A stretch of DNA of 11,027 bases, from positions 1 to 11,027 of the forward strand of contig JAIEQT010000590.1 of NCBI GenBank assembly GCA_019747455.1. Direction: 5' to 3'. This stretch comes from Chitinophagaceae bacterium (GTDB taxonomy: Bacteria; Bacteroidota; Bacteroidia; Chitinophagales; Chitinophagaceae). This document shows, in pieces, positions 1 to 5,083 of this stretch. The position numbers and the translations under genes were made by a program. Under the pieces are notes generated by a model. That model ran no database searches and was not told the DNA's origin. It worked only from the letters and a program-made list of their open reading frames with translations. The number at the start of each line of letters is the position of its first letter. Position 1 is the first letter of the stretch.

Positions 1-276
1 CACCTAAAAGATATGCGTGCTTCGGGTACTGAGCCGGTGAATGTATTGAGTGAATATAAATGGCAGGATGGATTAGGCTATTATGAAGCCACCAAAGATG
101 CCAGTACGAATTTCTTTATCAGCTACTTGCCCAAAGGCACTTATGTTTTTGAATATCCCTTGTTTGTAACCCATAGCGGAACCTTCTCGGTAGGCATTGC
201 CAATATTCAGTGTATGTATGCACCGGAGTTTGTTAGTCACTCGGCTGGGATTTCGTTGAGGGTTGGTGGGCAGTAG
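1..276 (+). CDS. alpha-2-macroglobulin family protein, C-terminal end (partial)
   Basis: An open frame enters from the left edge (first codons H-L-K-D-M-R-A) and stops at TAG 274-276, giving the last 91 residues of a much longer protein. It resembles the C-terminal beta-sandwich domain of bacterial alpha-2-macroglobulins: 'YKWQDGLGYYEATKDAST', 'LPKGTYVFEYPLFVTHSG' and 'IANIQCMYAPEF' are characteristic stretches. Known members are large, usually secreted or envelope-anchored proteins thought to trap proteases. The thioester and bait regions would lie upstream of the window and cannot be checked. The ATG at 13 is internal, because the frame is open to base 1. The family call rests on remembered resemblance of these motifs. 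Confidence 0.85.
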   Translation, partial: HLKDMRASGTEPVNVLSEYKWQDGLGYYEATKDASTNFFISYLPKGTYVFEYPLFVTHSGTFSVGIANIQCMYAPEFVSHSAGISLRVGGQ

Positions 277-279
277 TTG

Positions 280-340
280 CGAGATACGGGTTGCGGGATT
301 CGGGTAAAGAAAAAACTCGTATCTCGAATCCCGTATCTCG
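280..340. repeat. imperfect inverted repeat of CGAGATACGGG / GATTCG units (hairpin)
   Basis: CGAGATACGGG at 280-290 is perfectly complementary to CCCGTATCTCG at 330-340, and GATTCG at 297-302 to CGAATC at 325-330. The right arm also contains a second copy of the CGTATCTCG unit (318-326). The stem lies 3 bp after the preceding stop codon. It could fold in RNA as a 3' protective or terminating hairpin, although no clean T-run follows. I recall similar 'cgagatacggg' repeats between genes in other Bacteroidota genomes, so it may belong to a dispersed REP-like family. Function is not established. Confidence 0.7.
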
Positions 341-360
341 TATCCATTATCTTTACATGC

Positions 361-409
361 AATGACCAATGACCAATGACTAATGACTAATGACCAATGA
401 CCATTGACT
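361..409. repeat. seven-copy heptamer tandem repeat (AATGACC/AATGACT)
   Basis: Seven consecutive 7-bp units: AATGACC, AATGACC, AATGACT, AATGACT, AATGACC, AATGACC, ATTGACT. The sixth unit supplies the start codon (ATG 397) of the following oxidoreductase, and the seventh encodes its residues 3-5. Because 7 is not a multiple of 3, each unit presents an ATG in a rotating frame. The ATG at 376 is in frame with the gene but runs into TAA at 388, so 397 is the first usable start. A change in copy number would reshape the leader and possibly start selection. Confidence 0.85.
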
Positions 410-1449
410 ATATAATCGTCGGCCAAGGCATTTCAGGAACCTTCCTCAGTTGGGAATTGATGAAGCGGGGCAAGCGTGTATTGGTGATCGACGAACCAAA
501 AAATAATAGTGCTTCAAAAGTTGCGAGTGGTGTGATCAATCCTGTTACCGGGCGAAGGGTGGTACGTACCTGGGAAATTGAAACCCTTATGCCGTATGCT
601 GTTGAGGCTTATACTCGTTTTGGTGAAGAGTTAGGCACCGGCTTAATCAGGCAATGTAATATTCTTGATTTTCATGCCACTCCACAAATGAAAATGGCTT
701 TTGCAGAGCGATTACACGAAGAGCCTTTTTTATCAACCCCTACAAATGAAAATGACTATTATCAATGGTTTCATCCAGCATTTGGTGTTACTGAAATAAA
801 CCCCTGTTGGCTAATACAATTACATAGTTTATTAAACAGTTGGCGAAATGAATTGCGGAAGAAGGATTACTTAGTAGAAGAAAATTTTGATATCACTAAC
901 TGTTCTATTCAACCGGAAAAAATTATTTATAAAGATATTATCGCTCAAAAAATCATTTTTTGTGATGGTACTGTTGGCTTCGATAATCCTTATTTCAAAC
1001 TACTCCCCTATGCGCGCAATAAAGGTCAGGCTCTTATTGCAGCTATTCCCGATTTACCAACTACGCATATTTTTAAACAAGGTATCAATATTGTTCCCTG
1101 GCAGGATGGATTATTTTGGATCGGCTCGAGTTATGAATGGGATTTTACCACGTTAGCACCTAGTACCGATTTTCAGGAAAAAGTAGTTAGTCAACTTAAG
1201 CAATGGCTTAAACTTCCTTTCACAGTAGTAGATCATATTGCCGGGGAGCGACCCGCTAACATGGAACGCAGACCTTTTGTGGGCTTCCACCCGATTATGC
1301 CATCGGTAGGTATCTTGAATGGGATGGGTACGAAAGGTTGTAGTTTAGCCCCTTATTTTGCGCATCAACTCACCCAATATTTAGTTGAAGGAGCTACTAT
1401 CCACCCGCAAGCAGATGTGCAGCGTTTTCGTAAGATTTTAAGCAGATAA
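397..1449 (+). CDS. FAD-dependent oxidoreductase (DAO / glycine-D-amino acid oxidase family)
   Basis: This 350-aa protein starts with a dinucleotide-binding Rossmann fold: strand 'DYIIVG', motif GQGISG at residues 9-14 (GxGxxG), and an acidic residue, D32, at the end of the second strand ('VLVID'), which normally binds the FAD ribose. 'ASGVINPVTGRRVV' (about 43-56) and the C-terminal 'GERPANMERRPFVG' with 'NGMGTKGCSLAP' (about 282-320) are typical of the DAO fold, which oxidises amines or amino acids. The substrate cannot be read from sequence. No signal peptide or membrane segment is evident, so it is probably cytosolic. Length is normal for the family. The start lies inside a heptamer tandem repeat with no Shine-Dalgarno. 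A membrane-protein gene follows after 43 bp. Confidence 0.85.
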   Translation: MTIDYIIVGQGISGTFLSWELMKRGKRVLVIDEPKNNSASKVASGVINPVTGRRVVRTWEIETLMPYAVEAYTRFGEELGTGLIRQCNILDFHATPQMKMAFAERLHEEPFLSTPTNENDYYQWFHPAFGVTEINPCWLIQLHSLLNSWRNELRKKDYLVEENFDITNCSIQPEKIIYKDIIAQKIIFCDGTVGFDNPYFKLLPYARNKGQALIAAIPDLPTTHIFKQGINIVPWQDGLFWIGSSYEWDFTTLAPSTDFQEKVVSQLKQWLKLPFTVVDHIAGERPANMERRPFVGFHPIMPSVGILNGMGTKGCSLAPYFAHQLTQYLVEGATIHPQADVQRFRKILSR

Positions 1450-1492
1450 TTGGTTACAAAAAATTAATATTGCAGCTAATTAATACCCTTCC

Positions 1493-1960
1493 ATGGCGCA
1501 ACCTCCTAACGCTACAAGCGAAGCAACGGAAACCAATGTTAATGAGCCGCTAAAAGCCGTTTCCATTAATACCGGTGAATTACGGTATAATATTCCCCTT
1601 AAATTTCGTAAAATGGAGAATCTCCATATCGTTTTCTGGTTATTTAAGGATCTAAGCTGGTGTTTAAGTTTTAAATGGCTGGCGGGAATAATGATTGTAC
1701 CTACCCTACTCATTTCTATCATCATTGCCTGGAATACGCGCCACTTTGTTTCCGAGCTTTGTCATAATCTCGCTATTACTATTTGGATCATGGCCAATAG
1801 CTATTGGATGATTACCGAATTTTTACACGTCGACGATAAAATTATTTTCGGAACTATTACCTATAAAAGCCTAGCTATTGTTCCTTTTGTAATCGGTATA
1901 TTAATCCTAGCCTATTTCTATGTATACTGGAAGCCTCGGAATGCGAAGGAGGGGATTTAG
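1493..1960 (+). CDS. small integral membrane protein of unknown function
   Basis: This 155-aa protein has a hydrophilic N-terminal tail (about 1-40, 'MAQPPNATSEATETN') and three clear membrane segments at about residues 62-82, 90-112 and 124-146. A further hydrophobic stretch at about 43-58 could be a re-entrant or fourth helix. The tail after the last helix is short and basic ('WKPRNAKEGI'). It probably sits in the inner membrane. I recognise no catalytic motif or named family. It lies 43 bp downstream of the oxidoreductase on the same strand, so co-transcription is possible. Composition and codon use look native. Confidence 0.7.
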   Translation: MAQPPNATSEATETNVNEPLKAVSINTGELRYNIPLKFRKMENLHIVFWLFKDLSWCLSFKWLAGIMIVPTLLISIIIAWNTRHFVSELCHNLAITIWIMANSYWMITEFLHVDDKIIFGTITYKSLAIVPFVIGILILAYFYVYWKPRNAKEGI

Positions 1961-1983
1961 GGGGTGGTGTGCACATTCATTTA

Positions 1984-2316
1984 CTACTCTGTAGGGATAA
2001 ACGCTATAATTCTTCTGAGCGTTTTGTCATCGATGGAGTCAAATTCAGCTTTGTCATAAATGGTAAGTAAATAAACCTCTTTTTGAGGAGAAACGACATA
2101 AGTTATTACTCTACCGCCTCCGCTTTTCCCTTTTCCCTTACTTTTGATTGATACCCTTATTTTGTAGGCCTCATTCCCTAGTGGTGTACCTTGAGTTGGT
2201 TCTAAAGAAAGCGAAGTAGCTAGTTCGGCTAATTCCGTTTTTAGTGAGGGATATTTTTTTACTAATCTTTTAGCTTCTTTCTTGAATTTGTTAACAGGTA
2301 TGACTTTATAGTTCAT
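1984..2316 (-). CDS. RelE/ParE-superfamily type II toxin
   Basis: This 110-aa basic protein has the layout of the family: N-terminal helices with 'FKKEAKRLVKKYPSL' (11-25), the central strand motif 'NEAYKIRVSIKSKGKGKSGG' (48-67), then 'GRVITYVV' (68-75) and 'VYLLTIYDKAEFDSI' (81-95). Conserved basic and aromatic residues such as R54, R69, Y87 and K89 lie where RelE-like mRNA interferases carry functional residues. Known members cleave mRNA on the ribosome or, for ParE, poison gyrase; which applies cannot be decided here. Its ATG overlaps the end of the antitoxin gene by 11 bp, the usual arrangement for translational coupling with the antitoxin first. The toxin looks intact. Confidence 0.85.
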   Translation of the reverse strand: MNYKVIPVNKFKKEAKRLVKKYPSLKTELAELATSLSLEPTQGTPLGNEAYKIRVSIKSKGKGKSGGGRVITYVVSPQKEVYLLTIYDKAEFDSIDDKTLRRIIAFIPTE

Positions 2317-2524
2317 GTAGAAAATCTGTTAATGATTGTTTTTTAGCTTTTGATTTTCTCAATGACGCAACTTGTTGAAAGGCTAATGTAAGGTCTGATT
2401 TTAACTTTAGTATTTGCTCAGATTTGCGAAGATGAGATAGAACTTTCTCCCATTCGCGAACAGGCATTTGAACAGCTTGAGGCTTGCCATTCATGTCACT
2501 TACATAATGAAGTTCAATTTTCAT
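2306..2524 (-). CDS. antitoxin of the RelE-type toxin-antitoxin pair
   Basis: This 72-aa protein is encoded directly upstream of the toxin and overlaps it by 11 bp. The N-terminal segment 'GKPQAVQMPVREWEKVLSHL' (13-32) has the strand-then-helix look of Phd/YefM-like antitoxins ('...VVIPxxEWE...'). The rest is a charged helix, 'SEQILKLKSDLTLAFQQV' (35-52), followed by a Lys-rich tail and 'LTDFLHEL', the type of flexible C-terminus that wraps a RelE toxin. No obvious helix-turn-helix is seen. Assignment rests on position, size and weak resemblance. The gene is preceded by an inverted repeat and a possible promoter (separate entries), consistent with autoregulation. Confidence 0.75.
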   Translation of the reverse strand: MKIELHYVSDMNGKPQAVQMPVREWEKVLSHLRKSEQILKLKSDLTLAFQQVASLRKSKAKKQSLTDFLHEL

Positions 2525-2528
2525 AATT

Positions 2529-2536
2529 CAAAAATA
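2529..2536 (-). promoter_or_regulatory. possible Bacteroidota -7 box for the antitoxin-toxin operon
   Basis: On the minus strand this reads TATTTTTG, matching the Bacteroidota consensus TAnnTTTG. It ends 4 nt before the antitoxin ATG (2524), so transcription would begin at or next to the start codon and give a near-leaderless message. A convincing -33 TTTG is missing; only ATTG at 2560-2563 is near, with spacing a little long. This may be a chance match in AT-rich DNA. Confidence 0.3.
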
Positions 2537-2537
2537 A

Positions 2538-2571
2538 AGCTTTTTGGCAACAGTGTACACAATAAAAAGCT
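2538..2571. promoter_or_regulatory. inverted repeat, candidate operator of the toxin-antitoxin operon
   Basis: AGCTTTTT (2538-2545) and AAAAAGCT (2564-2571) form a perfect 8-bp inverted repeat with an 18-bp spacer. The spacer contains the 8-bp palindrome GTGTACAC (2553-2560). Both lie 14-47 bp upstream of the antitoxin start, where type II antitoxins and their toxin complexes usually bind to repress their operon. The role is inferred from position. Confidence 0.4.
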
Positions 2572-2837
2572 AATATTAAAATGGTACATAACGTTTTGAA
2601 CTAAACCCTCTCCGGCTCGGACGAGGCTAGCTCCCCTAGCTTTTAATGGTTTGGGTAAATATAGTTTCAAAAAACTAATAGCAAAATACAACAGTTAGAA
2701 GAAGAATTCGTTACGTTTTCCTATTTCATGATAGGGGCAAAAGGTACATAAATCATTTTCTTCAAGGCGAAAGATTAAATTACCATAACATTTCGTTAGC
2801 GTTTATTTAATTTTATTTCTGAAATAAGCCAAGTAAA
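2572..2837. other. intergenic region without a recognised gene
   Basis: This AT-rich spacer separates the antitoxin promoter region from the 3' end of the secreted-protein gene. A GC-richer patch at about 2606-2640 contains GCTAG/CTAGC (5-bp stem, 5-nt loop) followed by TTTT. That could be a weak plus-strand terminator, but no plus-strand gene leads into it. No coding frame, RNA gene or IS end is evident. Confidence 0.5.
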
Positions 2838-3551
2838 TCATTTAACATTATTGATTTTTAGTATCTCATCACTCCATTTTTCACCAATTTTTCTAAGCCA
2901 GTTAATTGTTTCATTGTCTTTAAACTGCGTGTATAAATAAATGAACAACACTCTTTTTTTTACACGTATTAATGAGAATACCATCGCCATTTTTATAGAG
3001 CTATCTCCCATTTCATGACTCGCCAGCGTACCAAATCCAATTATATCTTGTTTAGAAAATAAGCAACCTAATCGTATAGGCTCACCCATTTTACTTTCCA
3101 ATTTACTTAGTTTAAGAGATTTAATTCTACGATTAAACTCATCTTCAGACTCTTTAAAAAGAGTAGAAAATTTATCTCCAAATGATTCTATTACACCTTT
3201 AACAACTGAATTGAAACCATTTGCGTCACAATCGATGCTTTCTATTCCGCGAGGTATTTCTACTAAAGCATATTTTGAGATCATTTTAGTGGTATCCCCT
3301 GTAAATAATATATGTAGATCTGTTTTTACAATATATGCGCTAATTAACCTATTATCGGGCGGAACAAATATTTCCATATTCTTGCGATTTTCCTTGCCAA
3401 CCTCTATCATTGTTGTATCAAAAACTGGAATTTTAATAGAAACTCCGCCAACGACGAAAGATTGTACTGTTGGTAATTTTTCATTTAAAGTCTGAGCATT
3501 ACTTAAAGCTGAGACAATGATAAGGAATATGACTAGTGATATTTTTTTCAT
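2838..3551 (-). CDS. secreted or periplasmic protein of unknown function
   Basis: This 237-aa protein begins 'MKKISLVIFLIIVSALSNAQ': a basic start, a hydrophobic core and a Bacteroidota-type Sec signal peptidase I site near residue 19-20. There is no lipobox cysteine. The mature part (about 217 aa) is mixed alpha/beta and charged, with no transmembrane segment or repeat and no motif I recognise. Strand-like stretches such as 'VQSFVVGGVSIKIPVFD' (about 29-45) suggest a compact periplasmic domain. Neighbours do not help: the toxin-antitoxin pair lies 313 bp downstream, and more than 700 bp of non-coding DNA lies upstream. No clear TAnnTTTG promoter was found. Base composition is as AT-rich as the surroundings. 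Confidence 0.65.
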   Translation of the reverse strand: MKKISLVIFLIIVSALSNAQTLNEKLPTVQSFVVGGVSIKIPVFDTTMIEVGKENRKNMEIFVPPDNRLISAYIVKTDLHILFTGDTTKMISKYALVEIPRGIESIDCDANGFNSVVKGVIESFGDKFSTLFKESEDEFNRRIKSLKLSKLESKMGEPIRLGCLFSKQDIIGFGTLASHEMGDSSIKMAMVFSLIRVKKRVLFIYLYTQFKDNETINWLRKIGEKWSDEILKINNVK

Positions 3552-3891
3552 TGTTCTTTTTTCATATGATGAATTTCGACCAATAAATACACAAAAATTT
3601 TAACTGTTCGATAAGTTACATAATCTTCCACAATCATCTGAAAAAATATGCAGATTTATTGGAGCTACACAAATGTAATTTAGTTTATTGTACGATATTA
3701 ATTGCAGTTAAAATAGCATTTTACAGCCATTATTTATTCTACATCTTAACGCTCTTTCCGGCTCAACCGATTATGAAGAATAAAAATATAGTACAATGAA
3801 AAATCATGCAAACAGTTAAACAATTTAAAACCCTAAAATCAATTTTAGTTGTTTGTTTCAAAGCAAGTATTTACTTTTATAAAGCAGAAGC

Positions 3892-3921
3892 AAAAACCCC
3901 CTCTATTGATAGTAGAAGGGG
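3892..3921 (-). terminator. rho-independent terminator-like hairpin (minus strand)
   Basis: On the minus strand CCCC-T-TCTA (3921-3913) pairs with TAGA-GGGG (3905-3898), with one bulged base and a 7-nt loop. It is followed by a T-run from the complement of 3892-3896. Read on the plus strand it lacks a T-run, so it should act on leftward transcripts. No intact leftward gene lies immediately upstream of it, so it probably stops read-through from the E1 remnant or outlived a lost gene. Confidence 0.55.
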
Positions 3922-4022
3922 CTAAAATAAAGGGTGTTTGATAGCGTAACTGGTTTGCTGCTTTACCTCTCACCACTTTAGGGCTTCAATATTGGTTATA
4001 TATTTAGCCACATGAGTAGAGC

Positions 4023-4084
4023 TAAAATAATGAATAAAAATGGTGTACTTAAAAAGTATACCATTTTTGTTATTCACTATTTTG
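4023..4084. repeat. long imperfect palindrome, terminator-like in both directions
   Basis: The core AAAAATGGTGTACTT (4036-4050) and AAGTATACCATTTTT (4054-4068) form a 15-bp stem with one mismatch and a 3-nt AAA loop, flanked by A and T runs on both sides. Outside the core, complementarity continues with a 3-nt offset (TGAATA at 4031-4036 with TATTCA at 4070-4075; AAAATA at 4024-4029 with TATTTT at 4078-4083). The arms therefore reach about 28 and 31 nt. It may be a bidirectional terminator or a small palindromic element. Confidence 0.6.
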
Positions 4085-4269
4085 GATAAACTATCCATTG
4101 ATAGATCGATTCAAAAAACTATTTTTGGCGACTTTTTACGGATTTATTTATTATTTCCTCTACAACCTATAGATGGCTATTTCTAACTTAAATACATTTT
4201 TCTTCTTTACGTACCCTTCTACTCTATATACTTATTTTATAAGATGTATTTTCTTCCTGGCAATATGAT

Positions 4270-4416
4270 TTATTTTTTTAGCGGCATCATAATCTTCCCT
4301 TCAAACCCACAATGAGGACATACAGGATTACCGTTCCACCTTTGTTTGGCTAACCATTCCCTACAAGTCTTTTTATCGGGCATCTGTACTATTAATTCAT
4401 GTAAGTTCTTAAACAT
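4270..4416 (-). pseudogene. truncated IS1595-type transposase, N-terminal fragment (E1)
   Basis: This 48-codon frame starts 'MFKNLHELIVQMPDKKTCRE' and matches residues 1-42 of the full transposase at 5791-6744 with three substitutions (A10V, E15K, K30N). After 'CPHCGFEGKI' it diverges into MMPLKK and a stop (TAA 4272-4270). The first two zinc-ribbon cysteines (C33, C36) survive, but the second pair and the whole DDE domain are gone, so it cannot transpose. The open frame and start are intact, so a short zinc-knuckle peptide could still be made. Its 5' spacer is identical to that of the intact copy. This is the remnant of a related element rather than part of E2. Confidence 0.85.
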
Positions 4417-4457
4417 ATAAGTAATTTTTAGTATTTTGTTTCAAAACAAATAATATG
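4292..4457. repeat. direct repeat copy 1 (transposase 5' end plus divergent promoter spacer)
   Basis: This pairs with 6620-6785 at an offset of 2328 bp. About nine substitutions are visible, all inside the transposase coding part. The 38-bp spacer and the ATG of the passenger gene are identical. The repeat ends exactly at that ATG. Confidence 0.9.
4435..4450. promoter_or_regulatory. palindrome in divergent spacer of E1
   Basis: TTTGTTT (4435-4441) and AAACAAA (4444-4450) are perfect inverted arms around CA, in the 38-bp spacer between the leftward transposase start and the rightward passenger start. TATTTTG (4432-4438) resembles the Bacteroidota -7 box TAnnTTTG with one base missing. It probably forms part of a divergent promoter or operator, an inference from position and from perfect conservation in E2. 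Confidence 0.45.
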
Positions 4458-4712
4458 GCAGATTTAATACTTCCTGAAATTATTGTTAGAAATCATTTAG
4501 GGAATTTAGTTTCAAAAGAAGATAAAGCCGCTATCGTGTTAAATTTTCCAATGTGGTTTGGGAGGGAAATGCTAAAAGAAATGAAAGAAAAAAACATAAC
4601 AATAATAGTTTTGAAAAATGCTATTGGTAATCCATACATTCATTTAACAAATGCCGATGAAGATATTATCATTCGGTCTCAAATAGCCTTTTGGGAATTT
4701 CAGGACAGTTAA
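4455..4712 (+). CDS. E1 passenger gene, small protein of unknown function
   Basis: This 85-aa protein is short and mixed in character: 'MADLILPEIIVRNHLGNLVS', then 'AAIVLNFPMWFGREMLKEMK' (about 26-45) and 'NITIIVLKNAIGNPYIHLTN' (about 47-66). There is no signal peptide, membrane helix or familiar motif; the alternating strands and helix suggest a small cytosolic alpha/beta fold. It is in the same place as the 190-aa gene of E2: directly after the shared spacer, on the strand opposite the transposase, next to the right end. Its start is firm because the shared sequence ends at this ATG. A hairpin followed by TTTT lies about 100 bp downstream. It is probably element cargo, function unknown. Confidence 0.65.
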   Translation: MADLILPEIIVRNHLGNLVSKEDKAAIVLNFPMWFGREMLKEMKEKNITIIVLKNAIGNPYIHLTNADEDIIIRSQIAFWEFQDS

Positions 4713-4809
4713 CATAGTCAGCATACCCCCATCCTTCTTTTATAAATTGAGGTAAAACTCCAACCGATTGCTTTGTATTTTCTGGATTTATAAAAAAACA
4801 CCAATTAAT

Positions 4810-4846
4810 GAACCAAAAAAAACTTTTTGACTATTTTGGTTCTTTT
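4810..4846 (+). terminator. terminator-like hairpin after the E1 passenger gene
   Basis: GAACCAAAA (4810-4818) and TTTTGGTTC (4834-4842) form a perfect 9-bp stem with a 15-nt loop, followed by TTTT (4843-4846). It lies about 100 bp past the passenger stop codon and just inside the E1 right end, a sensible place to stop the cargo transcript. The loop is long and the stem AT-rich, so efficiency is uncertain. Confidence 0.45.
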
Positions 4847-4854
4847 CAACCTTT

Positions 4855-4887
4855 TGTCCTCCATTATATGTTGTTGCCACTCATCAC
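4855..4887. repeat. E1 right terminal repeat plus TCATCAC
   Basis: This stretch matches 7391-7423 with a single C/T difference. It is probably the right inverted terminus (…GTTGTTGCCAC, to 4880) followed by the target sequence TCATCAC (4881-4887). Sequence after 4887 (GTAACAAC…) differs completely from that after 7423, which sets the outer limit of the shared block. Confidence 0.75.
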
Positions 4888-4912
4888 GTAACAACTCACT
4901 ATAAAGGACAAG
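4888..4912. repeat. E2 left terminal inverted repeat (imperfect)
   Basis: The left end reads GTAACAACTCACTATAAAGG then ACAAG. The complement of the right end (7416-7389) reads GTGGCAACAACATATAATGA then AGGACAAG. They share an outer AACAAC and an inner AAGGACAAG with small length differences between. Both ends are flanked by TCATCAC (4881-4887 and 7417-7423). The alignment needs gaps, so exact end bases are uncertain by a few positions. Confidence 0.6.
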
Positions 4913-4942
4913 AAACCAAAAACCTTATTTAGTGGGGAGTAA

Positions 4943-5083
4943 ATGAATGAAAACTTAAAAAAAGAAGTAAATAATGTTAAGTCTATTATCAATGCTTTTG
5001 GGATTCCACTATCACTGTTTTTACTTTTAACGTGTCTATGGGCATTATATGTATTTCTTGTGGTTGTTGGTGTGGTGGATTAA
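4943..5083 (+). CDS. possible small membrane peptide, antisense to the end of the 211-aa gene
   Basis: A 46-codon frame starts 'MNENLKKEVNNVKSIINAFG' (charged amphipathic start) and continues into one strongly hydrophobic segment, 'LSLFLLLTCLWALYVFLVVV' (about 23-42). GGGGAG lies at 4935-4940, a Shine-Dalgarno-like sequence 2 nt before the ATG, so spacing is short. It sits just inside the left terminus of E2 and overlaps the last 95 bp of the leftward 211-aa gene. The hydrophobic part is largely the complement of that gene's Ile/Pro/His-rich tail, so it may be a chance frame. Listed as a candidate only. Confidence 0.25.
   Translation: MNENLKKEVNNVKSIINAFGIPLSLFLLLTCLWALYVFLVVVGVVD

Larger units (their letters stand above)
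3552..4269. other. long AT-rich region without a convincing gene
   Basis: About 720 bp with frequent stops in all frames. It contains a minus-strand terminator-like hairpin (3892-3921) and a long palindrome (4023-4084), listed separately. Two tiny open frames are present, 39 codons at 3806-3925 (+) and 41 codons at 3970-4098 (-), but neither is persuasive. The region ends where similarity to the IS1595-type transposase begins, so it may be decayed DNA from the missing left half of the E1 element or its former flank. Confidence 0.55.
4270..4887. mobile_element. E1: remnant of an IS1595-type element (5' transposase end, passenger gene, right end)
   Basis: Three blocks are shared with E2 in the same order: the transposase N-terminus and its 38-bp upstream spacer (4292-4457, about 95% identical to 6620-6785), and the right terminus (4855-4887, 32 of 33 bases identical to 7391-7423). 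Between them the sequences are unrelated: an 85-codon gene here, a 190-codon gene in E2. The left half (rest of transposase, 50-aa and 211-aa genes, left end) is absent, probably deleted. The last 7 bases, TCATCAC, are likely target sequence rather than element. Confidence 0.75.

Noticed and set aside
887..1156. 89-codon frame inside the oxidoreductase gene
   Set aside because: Out-of-frame shadow of a well-supported gene; no independent start signal or domain.
1465..1472. TAATATTG as a -7 box for the 155-aa membrane protein
   Set aside because: Differs from TAnnTTTG at a conserved position, and no -33 TTTG lies at suitable spacing.
2606..2640. GC-richer patch with GCTAG/CTAGC hairpin and TTTT as a terminator
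   Set aside because: Stem of only 5 bp, and no rightward gene enters it from the left.
3806..3925. 39-codon plus-strand frame starting MQTVKQFKTLK
   Set aside because: No ribosome binding site or recognisable domain; its 3' end is the terminator-like hairpin at 3892-3921, and composition is no different from non-coding neighbours.
3970..4098. 41-codon minus-strand frame ending 'ITNIEALKW', located before a minus-strand terminator
   Set aside because: Closed by an in-frame stop just upstream of its ATG, and half of it is made of the long palindrome at 4023-4084. It could be the tail of a lost gene, but no family is recognisable.
4161..4177. TACAACCTATAGATGGC as a decayed left end of E1
   Set aside because: Only a loose match to GTAACAACTCACTATAAAGG, not flanked by TCATCAC, and no other element sequence around it.
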